Source: Streptomyces sp. SN-593
GTDB taxonomy: Bacteria; Actinomycetota; Actinomycetes; Streptomycetales; Streptomycetaceae
Direction: 5' to 3'
Length of the DNA: 64,000 nt
Assembly: GCF_016756395.1 (NCBI RefSeq)
Contig: NZ_AP018365.1
Location: 2,735,501 to 2,799,500, forward strand
Shown: positions 55,313-63,500 of the stretch, one piece after another
How positions within the stretch are numbered: position 1 is the stretch's first letter
Layout of the letters: each line of letters begins with the position of its first letter
The notes under the pieces: generated by a model
What the model was told of the DNA's origin: nothing
The model's database searches: none
The model's input: the letters and a program-made list of their open reading frames with translations, nothing else
Made by a program: the position numbers and the translations under genes

Positions 55313-56298
55313 CTTCGAAAGGACTCCGGGCCCTCACCCTCGCCGTCGCAGCAGCGGGCTGGGTGGGACTGAGTGTCACCCCGAGTGAAGCCGGAAACGG
55401 GTGGCCTCCGGCCTCAGACACGCCCCCTGCCGATACGTCCAAGCCGCCCTCGTCCAACGTGATCGGCACACAGGTCCACTACGAGCAGAGTTACACCGGC
55501 TCCGGCGTACGCATGACCGCGCCGGCGACGGCCAACTGGTCGCCCCCGCTGTGCTGGTACGAGCCCGAGTTCACACCGGCAGAGTTCTCGGACTACATCA
55601 ACAACCACTACGTGCAGGGGTCCGCCTGGGAAACGATGGGGCAGGACTACGGCGGAGACGACTTCCACAAGGGAGACAAAGGGGCCTGGTGGCAGTTGAT
55701 CGCACCCACCGCGGCGGGTTCCGACGCCTGCGCCGCCCTTGACCCGTGGAAATGGATCACCCCCGAGCAGCCCTCCACGCCGGACGTCCCCACGATCGAC
55801 CCCAAGACGCTTGCCGGCCTCGCCTTCGACAAGACGATCCTGCCGGAGCCGGACATCAGGCTGCGCCCCCTCGCACAGAACCAACTGGTCAACCTCGACA
55901 CGGAGATCGCCTTCGACAAGGCCCTCCCGAAGGTCTGGGTCACCGCGAGTCTGGACAACGCCGCGTTCGGTATCCACGTCGCCGCGACCACCGCGGCCGT
56001 GCCCCAGCGGCTCGTCATCGACGCGGGGACACCGTACGCAGACCCGGCGAGTTGCACGTACAACCTGAAGGCGTCCGGAGGCAGCTACAGCGTCAATACC
56101 AAGGATGCCGACTGCAACGTCACGTACACCAAGGCGTCGAACGCCGGTTACTCCCTGAAGGCGACCGTCGTCTGGAAGGTCATCTGGACCCCTTCCGCGG
56201 ACCCCGCCGGAGCGCCGAGCACCCCCGCGCTGCCCGACGGCCAGTCCAGCAGGCAGTTCACCGTCACCGTCCGCGAGGACCAAACCGTCAACCGCTGA
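55300..56298 (+). CDS. Secreted protein of unknown function with a TTA codon
   Basis: A 332-residue protein with signal peptide ([29 protein letters not shown], cleavage after about residue 31). The mature part is rich in Pro/Trp/Tyr early on ([45 protein letters not shown]), with several cysteines, and looks beta-rich at the end. No enzyme motif seen. The start is TTG overlapping the end of the lipoprotein gene, with AGGGGAG upstream. Codon 4 is TTA (55309-55311), read in Streptomyces by the developmentally controlled bldA tRNA. The pair with the upstream lipoprotein is likely one operon. Confidence 0.8.
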   Translation: MQALASKGLRALTLAVAAAGWVGLSVTPSEAGNGWPPASDTPPADTSKPPSSNVIGTQVHYEQSYTGSGVRMTAPATANWSPPLCWYEPEFTPAEFSDYINNHYVQGSAWETMGQDYGGDDFHKGDKGAWWQLIAPTAAGSDACAALDPWKWITPEQPSTPDVPTIDPKTLAGLAFDKTILPEPDIRLRPLAQNQLVNLDTEIAFDKALPKVWVTASLDNAAFGIHVAATTAAVPQRLVIDAGTPYADPASCTYNLKASGGSYSVNTKDADCNVTYTKASNAGYSLKATVVWKVIWTPSADPAGAPSTPALPDGQSSRQFTVTVREDQTVNR

Positions 56299-56476
56299 CC
56301 TGTACGCGCTGCTGGGGCCGAACGGCGCCGGCAAGACCACGGGCGTGAAGATCCTGTCCACCCTCGTCCGCGCCGACGCCGGCGAGGTACGGGTGGGCGG
56401 CCACGCGTGGCACGCGAACCGCAGGCCGTCCGGGCCGCGATCGGGGTCACCGGACAGTTTTCCGTCGGCGCGGTGA
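56297..56476 (+). pseudogene. Remnant of a DrrA-type drug-exporter ABC ATPase
   Basis: In one frame the DNA reads [35 protein letters not shown], with Walker [10 protein letters not shown]; after a one-base deletion near 56405 the homology continues in the next frame as [20 protein letters not shown] and then stops. The N-terminus, the signature motif and Walker B are missing. It overlaps the end of the secreted protein gene, so the remnant is probably not expressed. Confidence 0.85.
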
Positions 56477-56579
56477 CCTCCCGCCCGCGGAGTGCGACAC
56501 GCGGCAGGAGGACCAGGTCGGGGATCACCCGTGCAGGGTAGCCAAGCACCCGGCGCACGGCCCCCTCCCGGACGCGGGA

Positions 56580-56608
56580 GCCCCCGGGCGCGAGGGCGTC
56601 CCGGGGGC
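56580..56608 (-). terminator. Terminator of gap
   Basis: GCCCCCGGG (56580-56588) pairs with CCCGGGGGC (56600-56608) with an 11-base loop, 47 bp past the gap stop codon. The remaining gene-free sequence between the ATPase remnant and gap (56477-56655) holds a G-rich repeat (56609-56647). Confidence 0.75.
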
Positions 56609-56647
56609 GGGGGGTGAGGGTGAGCGAGTGAGGGTGAGGGTGAGGGG
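56609..56647. repeat. G-rich (TGAGGG) repeat tract after gap
   Basis: Several copies of TGAGGG in a row (with one TGAGCGAG interruption) give four or more runs of three or more Gs on the plus strand, so a G-quadruplex is possible in the DNA. It lies just past the gap stop codon. Confidence 0.6.
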
Positions 56648-56655
56648 GCGAACGG

Positions 56656-57654
56656 TCAGGCGGAGGCGAGGAGTTGCAGGGTGTCGATGACGCGGTTGGA
56701 GAAGCCCCACTCGTTGTCGTACCAGGCGACGACCTTGACGTGGCGGCCGTCGACGCGGGTGAGGGCGGAGTCGAAGATCGCCGAGGCGGGGTTGCCGGTG
56801 ATGTCGGAGGAGACCAGGGCGTCCTCGGAGTACTCCAGCACGCCGGCGAGCGGTCCCTCCGCCGCGGTGCGGTAGGCCGCGAGGACGTCCTCGCGGGTGA
56901 CGTCGCGGGCCACCGTCGTGTTCAGCTCGACGATGGAGCCGACCGGGACCGGCACGCGGATCGAGTCGCCCGACAGCTTGCCGTCGAGGTCGGGCAGCAC
57001 CAGCCCGATCGCCTTGGCCGCGCCGGTGGTGGTGGGCACGATGTTGACGCCGGCCGCGCGGGCCCGGCGCGGGTCGCGGTGCGGCCCGTCCTGGAGGTTC
57101 TGCTCCTGCGTGTAGGCGTGCACCGTGGTCATGAAACCGTGCTCGATGCCGGCGAGTTCGTGCAGCACGGCGGCGAGCGGGGCGAGCGCGTTGGTCGTGC
57201 AGGAGGCGTTCGAGACGACCGTGTGCAGCTCCGGGTCGTACGCCCCGGTGTTCACGCCGAAGGCGAGGGTCACGTCGGCGCCGTCGGACGGCGCGCTGAC
57301 CAGGACCTTGCGGGCGCCCGCGTCGAGGTGGGCGCGCGCGGCCTTCGCGGAGGTGAAGCGGCCGGTCGACTCCAGCACGATGTCCACACCGAGCTCCGCC
57401 CACGGCAGTTGCGCGGGCTCGCGCTCGGCGAGCACCTTGATCCGGCGGCCGTCCACCACGAGGACGTCGCCGTCGACGCTCACCGGGCGGCCGAGCCGGC
57501 CGGCGGTCGAGTCGAAGGCGATCAGGCGGGCGAGCGCGGCCGGCTCGGTGAGGTCGTTGACGGCCACGACCTCCAGCTCGGTGTCGCGTTCGAGCAGCGC
57601 GCGCAGCACGTTGCGGCCGATGCGGCCGAATCCGTTGATGGCGATGCGGGTCAT
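56656..57654 (-). CDS. gap: Glyceraldehyde-3-phosphate dehydrogenase
   Basis: NAD(P)-dependent glycolytic enzyme oxidising glyceraldehyde 3-phosphate to 1,3-bisphosphoglycerate. The 332-residue protein has the Rossmann start RIAINGFGRIGRNVLRAL, the active-site Cys152 in SNASCTTN and His179 in TVHAYTQEQN, and ends WYDNEWGFSNRVIDTLQLLA. It is monocistronic, not next to pgk or tpi, so it is probably one of several gap genes in this genome. The ATG has no strong ribosome site. A terminator and the G-rich tract follow it. Confidence 0.95.
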   Translation of the reverse strand: MTRIAINGFGRIGRNVLRALLERDTELEVVAVNDLTEPAALARLIAFDSTAGRLGRPVSVDGDVLVVDGRRIKVLAEREPAQLPWAELGVDIVLESTGRFTSAKAARAHLDAGARKVLVSAPSDGADVTLAFGVNTGAYDPELHTVVSNASCTTNALAPLAAVLHELAGIEHGFMTTVHAYTQEQNLQDGPHRDPRRARAAGVNIVPTTTGAAKAIGLVLPDLDGKLSGDSIRVPVPVGSIVELNTTVARDVTREDVLAAYRTAAEGPLAGVLEYSEDALVSSDITGNPASAIFDSALTRVDGRHVKVVAWYDNEWGFSNRVIDTLQLLASA

Positions 57655-57864
57655 GAGTGGTGTCCCCGGTTCCTGGAGTGTCGTCGCGTTCGCCCTCCAG
57701 GTTCGCGCGCGGGGACGCCGCCCGACCTGGGCACGAGCGCCACGGTTCGCAAGGATCGCGCCACGCGCACCCGTACACAGACGCCGGGCCCGGGGACCGT
57801 ACGCCCGGCCGCGTACGCCCGGCCCGCGGCGCGGTCTCTGGCCGACCCGGGGCCGTACGCCCGG

Positions 57865-58821
57865 CTACTCGCCGCGCGTGAAGGTCCTGCGGTACTCGCT
57901 CGGCGTCGTCCCCAGCGTCCGCTGGAAGTGCATCCGCAGGTTCGCCCCCGTGCCCAGCCCCACGTCCGCCGCGATCTGCTCGACGCTCCGCTCGGAGCGC
58001 TCCAACAGCTCCCGGGCCACGTCCACCCGCGCCCGCATCACCCACTGCATCGGGGTGTACCCGGTGTCCTCGGTGAAGCGGCGCGAGAACGTGCGGGGCG
58101 AGACCGCCGCGTGCCGGGCCAGCACCTCCAGGGTGAGCGGGTCGCCGAGCCGGTGCAGCGCCCACTCGCGGGTGGCGGCGAACCGCTCCCCCAGCGGCTC
58201 GGGCACGCTGCGCGGCACGTACTGCGCCTGGCCGCCGCTGCGGTACGGCGCCGCCACCAGCCGGCGCGCCGCGTGGTTGGAGGCGGCCACCCCCAGGTCG
58301 CGGCGCAGCACGTGCAGGCACAGGTCGATCCCCGAGGCGGCGCCGGCCGAGGTCAGCACGCTCCCCTCGTCCACGAACAGGACGTTCTCGTCGACCCGCA
58401 CCCGCGGGTGCTTCGCCGCGAGTGCCCGGGTGTAGTGCCAGTGGGTGGTGGCCCGGCGGCCGTCCAGCAGTCCGGTGGCGGCCAGCGCGAAGGCGCCGGT
58501 GGAGATCGCGGCCAGCCGCGCGCCGCGCCGGTGCGCCTCGACCAGCGCCTCCACCACGGCGGGCGGCGGGTCCTCGCGGTCCGGGAAGCGGTAACCGGGG
58601 AGGAAGACGATCTCGGCCCAGCCGAGCGCGTCCAGGCCGTCGGCCACGTGGTACGACAGGCCGTCGCCGCCGGTGACCAGACCGGGCGCCGCGCCGCACA
58701 CCCGCACCTCGTACGGCATGCTCGCGCGGGTCGAGAAGACCTGCGCGGGAATCCCGACGTCGAGCGGCTTGGCCCCTTCGAGCACGAGGACGGCGACGCG
58801 ATGCAGGCGGGAGGCGGGCAC
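57865..58821 (-). CDS. GlxA-family transcriptional regulator (DJ-1/PfpI plus AraC HTH)
   Basis: A 318-residue regulator: a DJ-1/PfpI domain (VAVLVLEGAKPLDVGIPAQVF, then ARLAAISTGAFALAATGLLDGRRATTHW) and a C-terminal AraC-type double helix-turn-helix (LTLEVLARHAAVSPRTFSRRFTEDTGYTPMQWVMRARVDVARELLERSERSVEQIAADVGLGTGANLRMHFQRTLGTTPSEYRRTF). The elbow cysteine of the enzymatic DJ-1 proteins is Ser here. The start may be either of two GTG codons (58821 or 58827). Divergent from the DUF402 gene; upstream DNA is C-rich with CCCTCCCGCG repeats. Confidence 0.9.
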   Translation of the reverse strand: MPASRLHRVAVLVLEGAKPLDVGIPAQVFSTRASMPYEVRVCGAAPGLVTGGDGLSYHVADGLDALGWAEIVFLPGYRFPDREDPPPAVVEALVEAHRRGARLAAISTGAFALAATGLLDGRRATTHWHYTRALAAKHPRVRVDENVLFVDEGSVLTSAGAASGIDLCLHVLRRDLGVAASNHAARRLVAAPYRSGGQAQYVPRSVPEPLGERFAATREWALHRLGDPLTLEVLARHAAVSPRTFSRRFTEDTGYTPMQWVMRARVDVARELLERSERSVEQIAADVGLGTGANLRMHFQRTLGTTPSEYRRTFTRGE

Positions 58822-59065
58822 GGTCACCAGCGTAGACGCGGCGGCGGGCTCGGCCGCGGACCCGGCCCCGCGCGGACGGACGACGGCCCGCGGCCGCCAG
58901 GGTGCGGCGGCGCCCTCCCGCGCCCTCCCCCCTCCCGCGCCCTCCCGCGGCGTCGCGCCGCCGGCGGCGGCCCGCGCGCCGCGGCGCGCGCCGGTCCCGC
59001 GCCTCCGCCCGCCGGGGTGGCCGCGTCCCACCCGGGGCACGATCCCGTCCGAAGGGGGTGGCGAC

Positions 59066-59749
59066 ATGGCAGGGTTCGCCCCGGGAACGACCGTCGTCCG
59101 CAGGGACGTCTTCCGCGGCCGGGTGTGGAGCGCGCAGGCGCTCCGCGTCGTGCACGACTCACCGGAGGCGCTCGTCGTGGCCTGCCGCCCGGGCGCGGAG
59201 TCACTGGCGCCGCGGGCGTGGATCGAGTGCCAGGTGACCGGCGACGCCCCCGACCGGATGCGGGCGCTGGACGACCTGGCCTCCGGCGGCTGGGAGTTGG
59301 GGCGCTGGACCTGGCGGGACACGGTGCAGTTGCTGTGGAACCCGCCGGCGACGTACTTCAGCGTCAACGCCTTCTACGAGCCGGACGGCGACCACCGCCT
59401 GGACCACTGGTACGTCAACTTCCAGCGCCCGCTGCGCCGTACCCCCCTGGGGTTCGACACCTTCGACCTGCTGGTGGACCTGGTGGTCGCGCCCGACCTG
59501 TCCCGGTGGACGTGGAAGGACGAGGACGAGTACGCGCAGGGGCGGCGGTTGGGCGTGGTGGACGACGCGGACCACGCGGCGGTGGAGGCCGCACGCGGCC
59601 AGGTGCTGGCGATGATCGAGGGCGGCGAGGGGCCGTTCGCGGCCGGCGCGGGGTGGCGGCAGTGGACGTCGTCACCCGCGTGGCCGGCGGCGGTGCTGCC
59701 CGAGGCGGCCGCGCACGCGGAGGTGTCGGAGGTGTCGGAGGTCTTGTGA
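59066..59749 (+). CDS. DUF402 domain protein
   Basis: A 227-residue protein with the DUF402 fold: LGRWTWRDTVQLLWNPPATYFSVNAFYEPDGDHRLDHWYVNFQRPLRRTPLGFDTFDLLVDLVVAPDLSRWTWKDEDEYAQ. Related proteins include nucleotide phosphatases and FomD-like enzymes, but the substrate here is unknown. Conserved acidic residues (DHWYVNFQ, FDTFDLLVD, WKDEDEY) probably bind metal. The ATG has GAAGGGGG upstream. A G-quadruplex-prone stretch begins right after the stop codon. Confidence 0.82.
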   Translation: MAGFAPGTTVVRRDVFRGRVWSAQALRVVHDSPEALVVACRPGAESLAPRAWIECQVTGDAPDRMRALDDLASGGWELGRWTWRDTVQLLWNPPATYFSVNAFYEPDGDHRLDHWYVNFQRPLRRTPLGFDTFDLLVDLVVAPDLSRWTWKDEDEYAQGRRLGVVDDADHAAVEAARGQVLAMIEGGEGPFAAGAGWRQWTSSPAWPAAVLPEAAAHAEVSEVSEVL

Positions 59750-59766
59750 GGGTGGGGGCGGGCGGG
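59750..59766 (+). other. Canonical G-quadruplex-prone sequence at a stop codon
   Basis: Four runs of three or more Gs with one-base loops (GGG-T-GGGGG-C-GGG-C-GGG), starting directly after the DUF402 TGA. The next 90 bp continue G-rich with many GGGTGAGGG-like runs. It could act as a terminator-like or mRNA-end structure. Confidence 0.5.
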
Positions 59767-60005
59767 ACACGTGGCGAGGGCCGGGCGGGGTGTGCGGGTG
59801 AGGGCGGCGGCGCGGCGGGCGGGTGAGGGCGGAGCTGGGTGAGGGGGCGGGGGCCGGCGGGCGCCGCGGGAACGTGCCCGTGCCCGTTTCGGTGCCCGCG
59901 GGGCCCGGTTCCCGGTCCGCCGGACGTCACGCGCGGCGCGTGCCATCGTTTCGTCGTATGACGGAGCCGCCGACCGGTTCCGCACCTCTCCGGAAGGATC
60001 GCGGC

Positions 60006-60803
60006 ATGCGCATGGCCGGCCCCCTGTACGCCCTGTACACGCGACGGCTGCGCCGCCGGGTCGCCTCGTCCGGGCCGCTGCCCCGGCACATCGGGCTGAT
60101 CATGGACGGCAACCGGCGCTGGGCCCGGCAGCGGGGCATCGCCAACCCGAGCGTGGGCCACCGGGCCGGCGGCGAGCACGTGGAGGACGTGCTGTCCTGG
60201 TGCGACCGGCTGGGCATCCGGCACGTGACGGTCTTCGTCTGCTCCACGGAGAACCTGGTGCGCCGCGACAGCGCCGAGGTGGACTTCCTGATGGGCCTGA
60301 TCGAGGAACTGGTGGGCCGGCGCCTCGCCCGGCCCGACGCCCGCCGGCGGCTCCACGTCGCGGGGTCGCTGGACGCCCTGCCCGACCGGACCGCCCGCGT
60401 GCTGAAGGAGGCCGTGGAGACGACCCGGGACTGCCCCACCGGAGCGCACGTCACGCTCGCCATCGGTTACGGGGGCCGCCAGGAGGTTGTCGACGCGCTG
60501 CGCGAACTCCTGCACGAGCAGGCGCAGTCCGGCCACACCCTGGACGAACTCGCCGACCGGATCGACATCGACGACGTGGCCCGGCACCTCTACACGGCCG
60601 GCCAGCCCGACCCCGACCTGATCATCCGCACCAGCGGCGAGCAGCGCATGTCCAACTTCCTGCTGTGGCAGGGCGCCCACGCCGAGCTGTACTTCTGCGA
60701 GGCGTACTGGCCCGCCTTCCGCGAACTCGACTTCCTCCGCGCGATCCGCAGCTACGGCGCCCGCCGAAGCCGCCCGACGGCCACTGCCGCTCCCGGCCGG
60801 TAG
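60006..60803 (+). CDS. uppS: Cis-prenyl transferase (isoprenyl diphosphate synthase)
   Basis: Condenses isopentenyl diphosphate with an allylic diphosphate to a Z-polyprenyl diphosphate, the carrier lipid for cell-wall and glycan assembly, or a short product. The 265-residue protein has the catalytic Asp34 in LIMDGNRRWARQRG, GHRAGGEHVEDVLSWC, and RTSGEQRMSNFLLWQGAHAELYF. The start at 60006 has GGAAGGA upstream; an ATG at 59958 in the same frame has none. Streptomyces has several copies of this family. Confidence 0.93.
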   Translation: MRMAGPLYALYTRRLRRRVASSGPLPRHIGLIMDGNRRWARQRGIANPSVGHRAGGEHVEDVLSWCDRLGIRHVTVFVCSTENLVRRDSAEVDFLMGLIEELVGRRLARPDARRRLHVAGSLDALPDRTARVLKEAVETTRDCPTGAHVTLAIGYGGRQEVVDALRELLHEQAQSGHTLDELADRIDIDDVARHLYTAGQPDPDLIIRTSGEQRMSNFLLWQGAHAELYFCEAYWPAFRELDFLRAIRSYGARRSRPTATAAPGR

Positions 60804-60952
60804 CCGCCCCCGGCGGGCGGGTCCCCTCCGTGGCACCTCCTGCGCCCGGCCGGCGCGGAAACACCCGGGACGCGCGGCCCGGCGGGGCGGTACGGTCGTC
60901 GGGCCCGTCGCCGGCACGGCCGCGAGGGCGCGAGGATCTGGGGGGATCTGGG

Positions 60953-61861
60953 GTGAGCCGGTCGATCGTCCGACGCGCGTCCACGGCCGCGGCGGCGGCC
61001 CTTCTCGTACCGCTGGCGCTGGCGTCCTGCCAGGGCTCCGCGCCGTCGCCCCACCAGCGGCCCACGACGGCCGCGCCCACCCCCACGCCGGACCCGCACA
61101 CCGCCGACCCGGACCCCCGCCACCTCGCGCTGGGCGACTGCTTCACGGCGGACCGCACCTCCCTGCTCTCCGACGGGAGGTCGCCGCTGCTCGGGCTCGT
61201 GCACATCGTGCCGTGCACGAGCCCGCACGACGCGGAGGTCTACGGCCGGTTCACCTACTCCGGCGATTCCTACCTTCCGGCGGCGAAACTGCGCGACATC
61301 GGCGCGTACGACTGCACGAACCTCACCACGGTCTACGACATGGACAGTTGGACCGTCTCCCCGACGCGGGACCTGGCCCGCTCCCTCCTGCCGACACGGG
61401 CGGAGTGGGCCGCCGGCGACCAGGACATCATCTGCTACTGGGTGGCGCGCGACGGCAGGAGCGATGTCTCGCTGCGCCGCGACGAGACCACCCTCGACCC
61501 CGACCAGTACGCCTACCTCGACGCCGCCGACCGGCCGGAGTCCGCCCTCGCGGTGGACCCGGCGTCGCAGGGCGAGAGCGACCTGCCCTCCTACCAACTG
61601 TGGGCGGGCGGCGTCGCCGACTCGCTGACCACCGAGACGCAGTTGCTGCGCCGGCGCACCTGGCCGGCCCGCGCCCGGGGCCCGGTCGACGCCCTGCTGA
61701 AGCGCGTGGACACGCTGGCCGCGCGGTGGCACGACGCCTCGCAGGACAGCACCCCGGCCTCGGTCCGGCGCGACACCCGCGCCCTCGTGGGCGAGGACTC
61801 CCTGCCGCAGGAGCGCGCCGTCCGCCAGGCGCTCGGCCTCGCCACCGCCCGCGCGCGCTGA
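60953..61861 (+). CDS. Septum-formation family lipoprotein
   Basis: A 302-residue protein with a signal ending ALASCQGS, lipobox Cys26, a Thr/Pro-rich linker, and a Septum_form domain (LALGDCFTADRTSLLSDG...LVHIVPCTSPHDAEVYGRFTYSGDSYLPAAKLRDIGAYDCTN) with paired cysteines. It is anchored outside the membrane. The link to division is by family name, not shown. The GTG has a G-rich site close upstream. It follows uppS by 149 bp. Confidence 0.87.
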   Translation: MSRSIVRRASTAAAAALLVPLALASCQGSAPSPHQRPTTAAPTPTPDPHTADPDPRHLALGDCFTADRTSLLSDGRSPLLGLVHIVPCTSPHDAEVYGRFTYSGDSYLPAAKLRDIGAYDCTNLTTVYDMDSWTVSPTRDLARSLLPTRAEWAAGDQDIICYWVARDGRSDVSLRRDETTLDPDQYAYLDAADRPESALAVDPASQGESDLPSYQLWAGGVADSLTTETQLLRRRTWPARARGPVDALLKRVDTLAARWHDASQDSTPASVRRDTRALVGEDSLPQERAVRQALGLATARAR

Positions 61862-61934
61862 CCCTTCGCCTGCCCGGGCGCCCGGGGCGCCGCCCCGTTC
61901 GGTAACGAGTTGGCCGAGCCTGGTCCGGGCCCTC

Positions 61935-61992
61935 TTGACGCTCCACCGACAGCGGGCCTACCTTGGCCTTCGTCAATAGGAAAGTTTACTAA
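61935..61992 (+). promoter_or_regulatory. Promoter and operator of the ROK regulator gene
   Basis: TTGACG at 61935-61940 and TACCTT at 61959-61964 with an 18-bp spacer make a good promoter. Just downstream is TAGGAAAGTTTACTAA (61977-61992), an AT-rich partial dyad of the kind bound by ROK/NagC-type regulators, so autoregulation is likely. Confidence 0.6.
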
Positions 61993-62018
61993 CAGTGTGG
62001 TGAGGGAGGATGGCGCGC

Positions 62019-63251
62019 ATGGCTGGCACTCCAGGAACGCCGCGCGTACTGCGCGCCATGAACGACCGCGCCGCGCTCGACCTCCTGCTGGAGCACGGCA
62101 CGCTCTCCCGCACCCGCATCGGCAAGCTCACCGGGCTGTCCAAGCCGACCGCGTCGCAGTTGCTCGCCCGGCTGGAGGCGGCCGGCCTGGTGCTCGCCAC
62201 CGGCACCACCGCGGGCCGCCCGGGCCCCAACGCCCAGCTCTACTCGGTGAACCCGGCCGCCGCCCACGTCGCCGGGCTCGACGTGAAGACCGAGCGGATC
62301 CGGGCCGCGGTCGCCGACATCACCGGCCGTACCGTGGGCGACTTCCGGTTGCCCACCCCCAGCCACCGCGCGGGCAGCGCGGTGGAGCACGTGGTGCGGG
62401 CGCTGGAGGGAGCGGTGAAGGCCGCCGGGCTCAGCCGCGCCGACCTGCACCGCGTGGTGATCGGCACGCCCGGCGCGTTCGACCCGAGCACCGGCCGGCT
62501 GCGCTACGCCAGCCACCTGCCCGGCTGGCACTCCCCCAGCCTGCTCGACGAGCTGGCCGCGGCGCTGCCGATCCCGCTGGAGTACGACAACGACGTCAAC
62601 CTCGCCGCGATCGCCGAGCAGCGCCTCGGCGCCGCCCGCGGACACGGCGACTTCGCGCTGCTGTGGAACGAGGAGGGCATCGGCGCGGCCTTCGTGATCG
62701 GCGGCCGGCTGCACCGGGGCTGGACCGGCGGCGCCGGCGAGGTCGGCTTCCTGCCGGTGCCCGGCACCCCCCTGGTCCGCAACGTCGTCAAGGCGAACAA
62801 CGGCGGCTTCCAGGAGCTGGCCGGGTGCAACGCGGTGCTGCGGACCGCCCGCGAGCTGGGCCTCGACGTCCCCGAGGGCAGCCTTGAGGACGCCGCGGCC
62901 GCGCTGCTGCGCCGGGCGGCGGACTTCCACGAGGAGGCGGCGAGCGCGGACGGCGGCGGCGAACCCGCCGGACCCTACGCGGAGTTGCTGGCCCGCTGCG
63001 CCACCGGCCACGCCGTCGGCCTCGCCTCGATCGTCGCGGTGCTCGACCCCGAGCTGATCGTGCTGGCGGGCGACGTGACCGTCTCCGGCGGCGAGCCGCT
63101 GCGCGCGATGATCCAGGCCGAACTGGCCGAACTCGCCGTGCCCCGGCCCCGGTTGGTGCTCGGCACCGTACAGACGCACCCCGTCCTCAGCGGCGCGCTG
63201 GAGAGCGCGCTCGCCACCACCCGCGACGAGGTGTTCGACACCTCCCGCTGA
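62019..63251 (+). CDS. ROK-family transcriptional regulator
   Basis: A 410-residue sugar-responsive repressor. The N-terminal winged helix (LDLLLEHGTLSRTRIGKLTGLSKPTASQLLARLEAAGLVL) is followed by the ROK fold (VAGLDVKTERIRAAVADITGRTVGDF, VVIGTPGAFDP, YDNDVNLAAIAEQRLGAA, GGRLHRGWTGGAGEVGFLPV). The cysteine-rich zinc motif of ROK kinases is replaced by NNGGFQELAGCNAV, so it is a regulator rather than an active kinase. ATG at 62019 has GAGGGAGG nine bases upstream; the ATG at 62010 touches that site. It precedes the ABC sugar transporter it probably controls. Confidence 0.92.
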   Translation: MAGTPGTPRVLRAMNDRAALDLLLEHGTLSRTRIGKLTGLSKPTASQLLARLEAAGLVLATGTTAGRPGPNAQLYSVNPAAAHVAGLDVKTERIRAAVADITGRTVGDFRLPTPSHRAGSAVEHVVRALEGAVKAAGLSRADLHRVVIGTPGAFDPSTGRLRYASHLPGWHSPSLLDELAAALPIPLEYDNDVNLAAIAEQRLGAARGHGDFALLWNEEGIGAAFVIGGRLHRGWTGGAGEVGFLPVPGTPLVRNVVKANNGGFQELAGCNAVLRTARELGLDVPEGSLEDAAAALLRRAADFHEEAASADGGGEPAGPYAELLARCATGHAVGLASIVAVLDPELIVLAGDVTVSGGEPLRAMIQAELAELAVPRPRLVLGTVQTHPVLSGALESALATTRDEVFDTSR

Positions 63252-63340
63252 CCCCCGTCCCGCGCGCACGGCCGTAGCCGCCCGGAGCCGCGAACCAGCC
63301 CACCGGACCACCCGCCCCACCGCACCCCTACGCACGAGCG

Positions 63341-63382
63341 CAGCACCGCCCCACCAGCACCGCCCCACCAGCACCGCCCCAC
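63341..63382. repeat. Three tandem 14-bp repeats
   Basis: CAGCACCGCCCCAC repeated three times without change, in the gap between the ROK gene and the transporter gene. It may form a tandem operator, or be neutral. Confidence 0.9.
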
Positions 63383-63500
63383 CGGCACCGGCACCCGCAC
63401 CCTCACCACCCCCAGCGGAACGGCAGGCCCCACGCCGTCCCGTCGGCACCGCACACCCTCAACCGCCCCGCTCCACCCGGTCCCCCGGAGGTAAAGCGCA

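Noticed and set aside
60200..60952. N-terminal extension of the septum-formation lipoprotein into uppS
   Set aside because: The extension is in a shadow frame of uppS; the lipoprotein signal starts at 60953.
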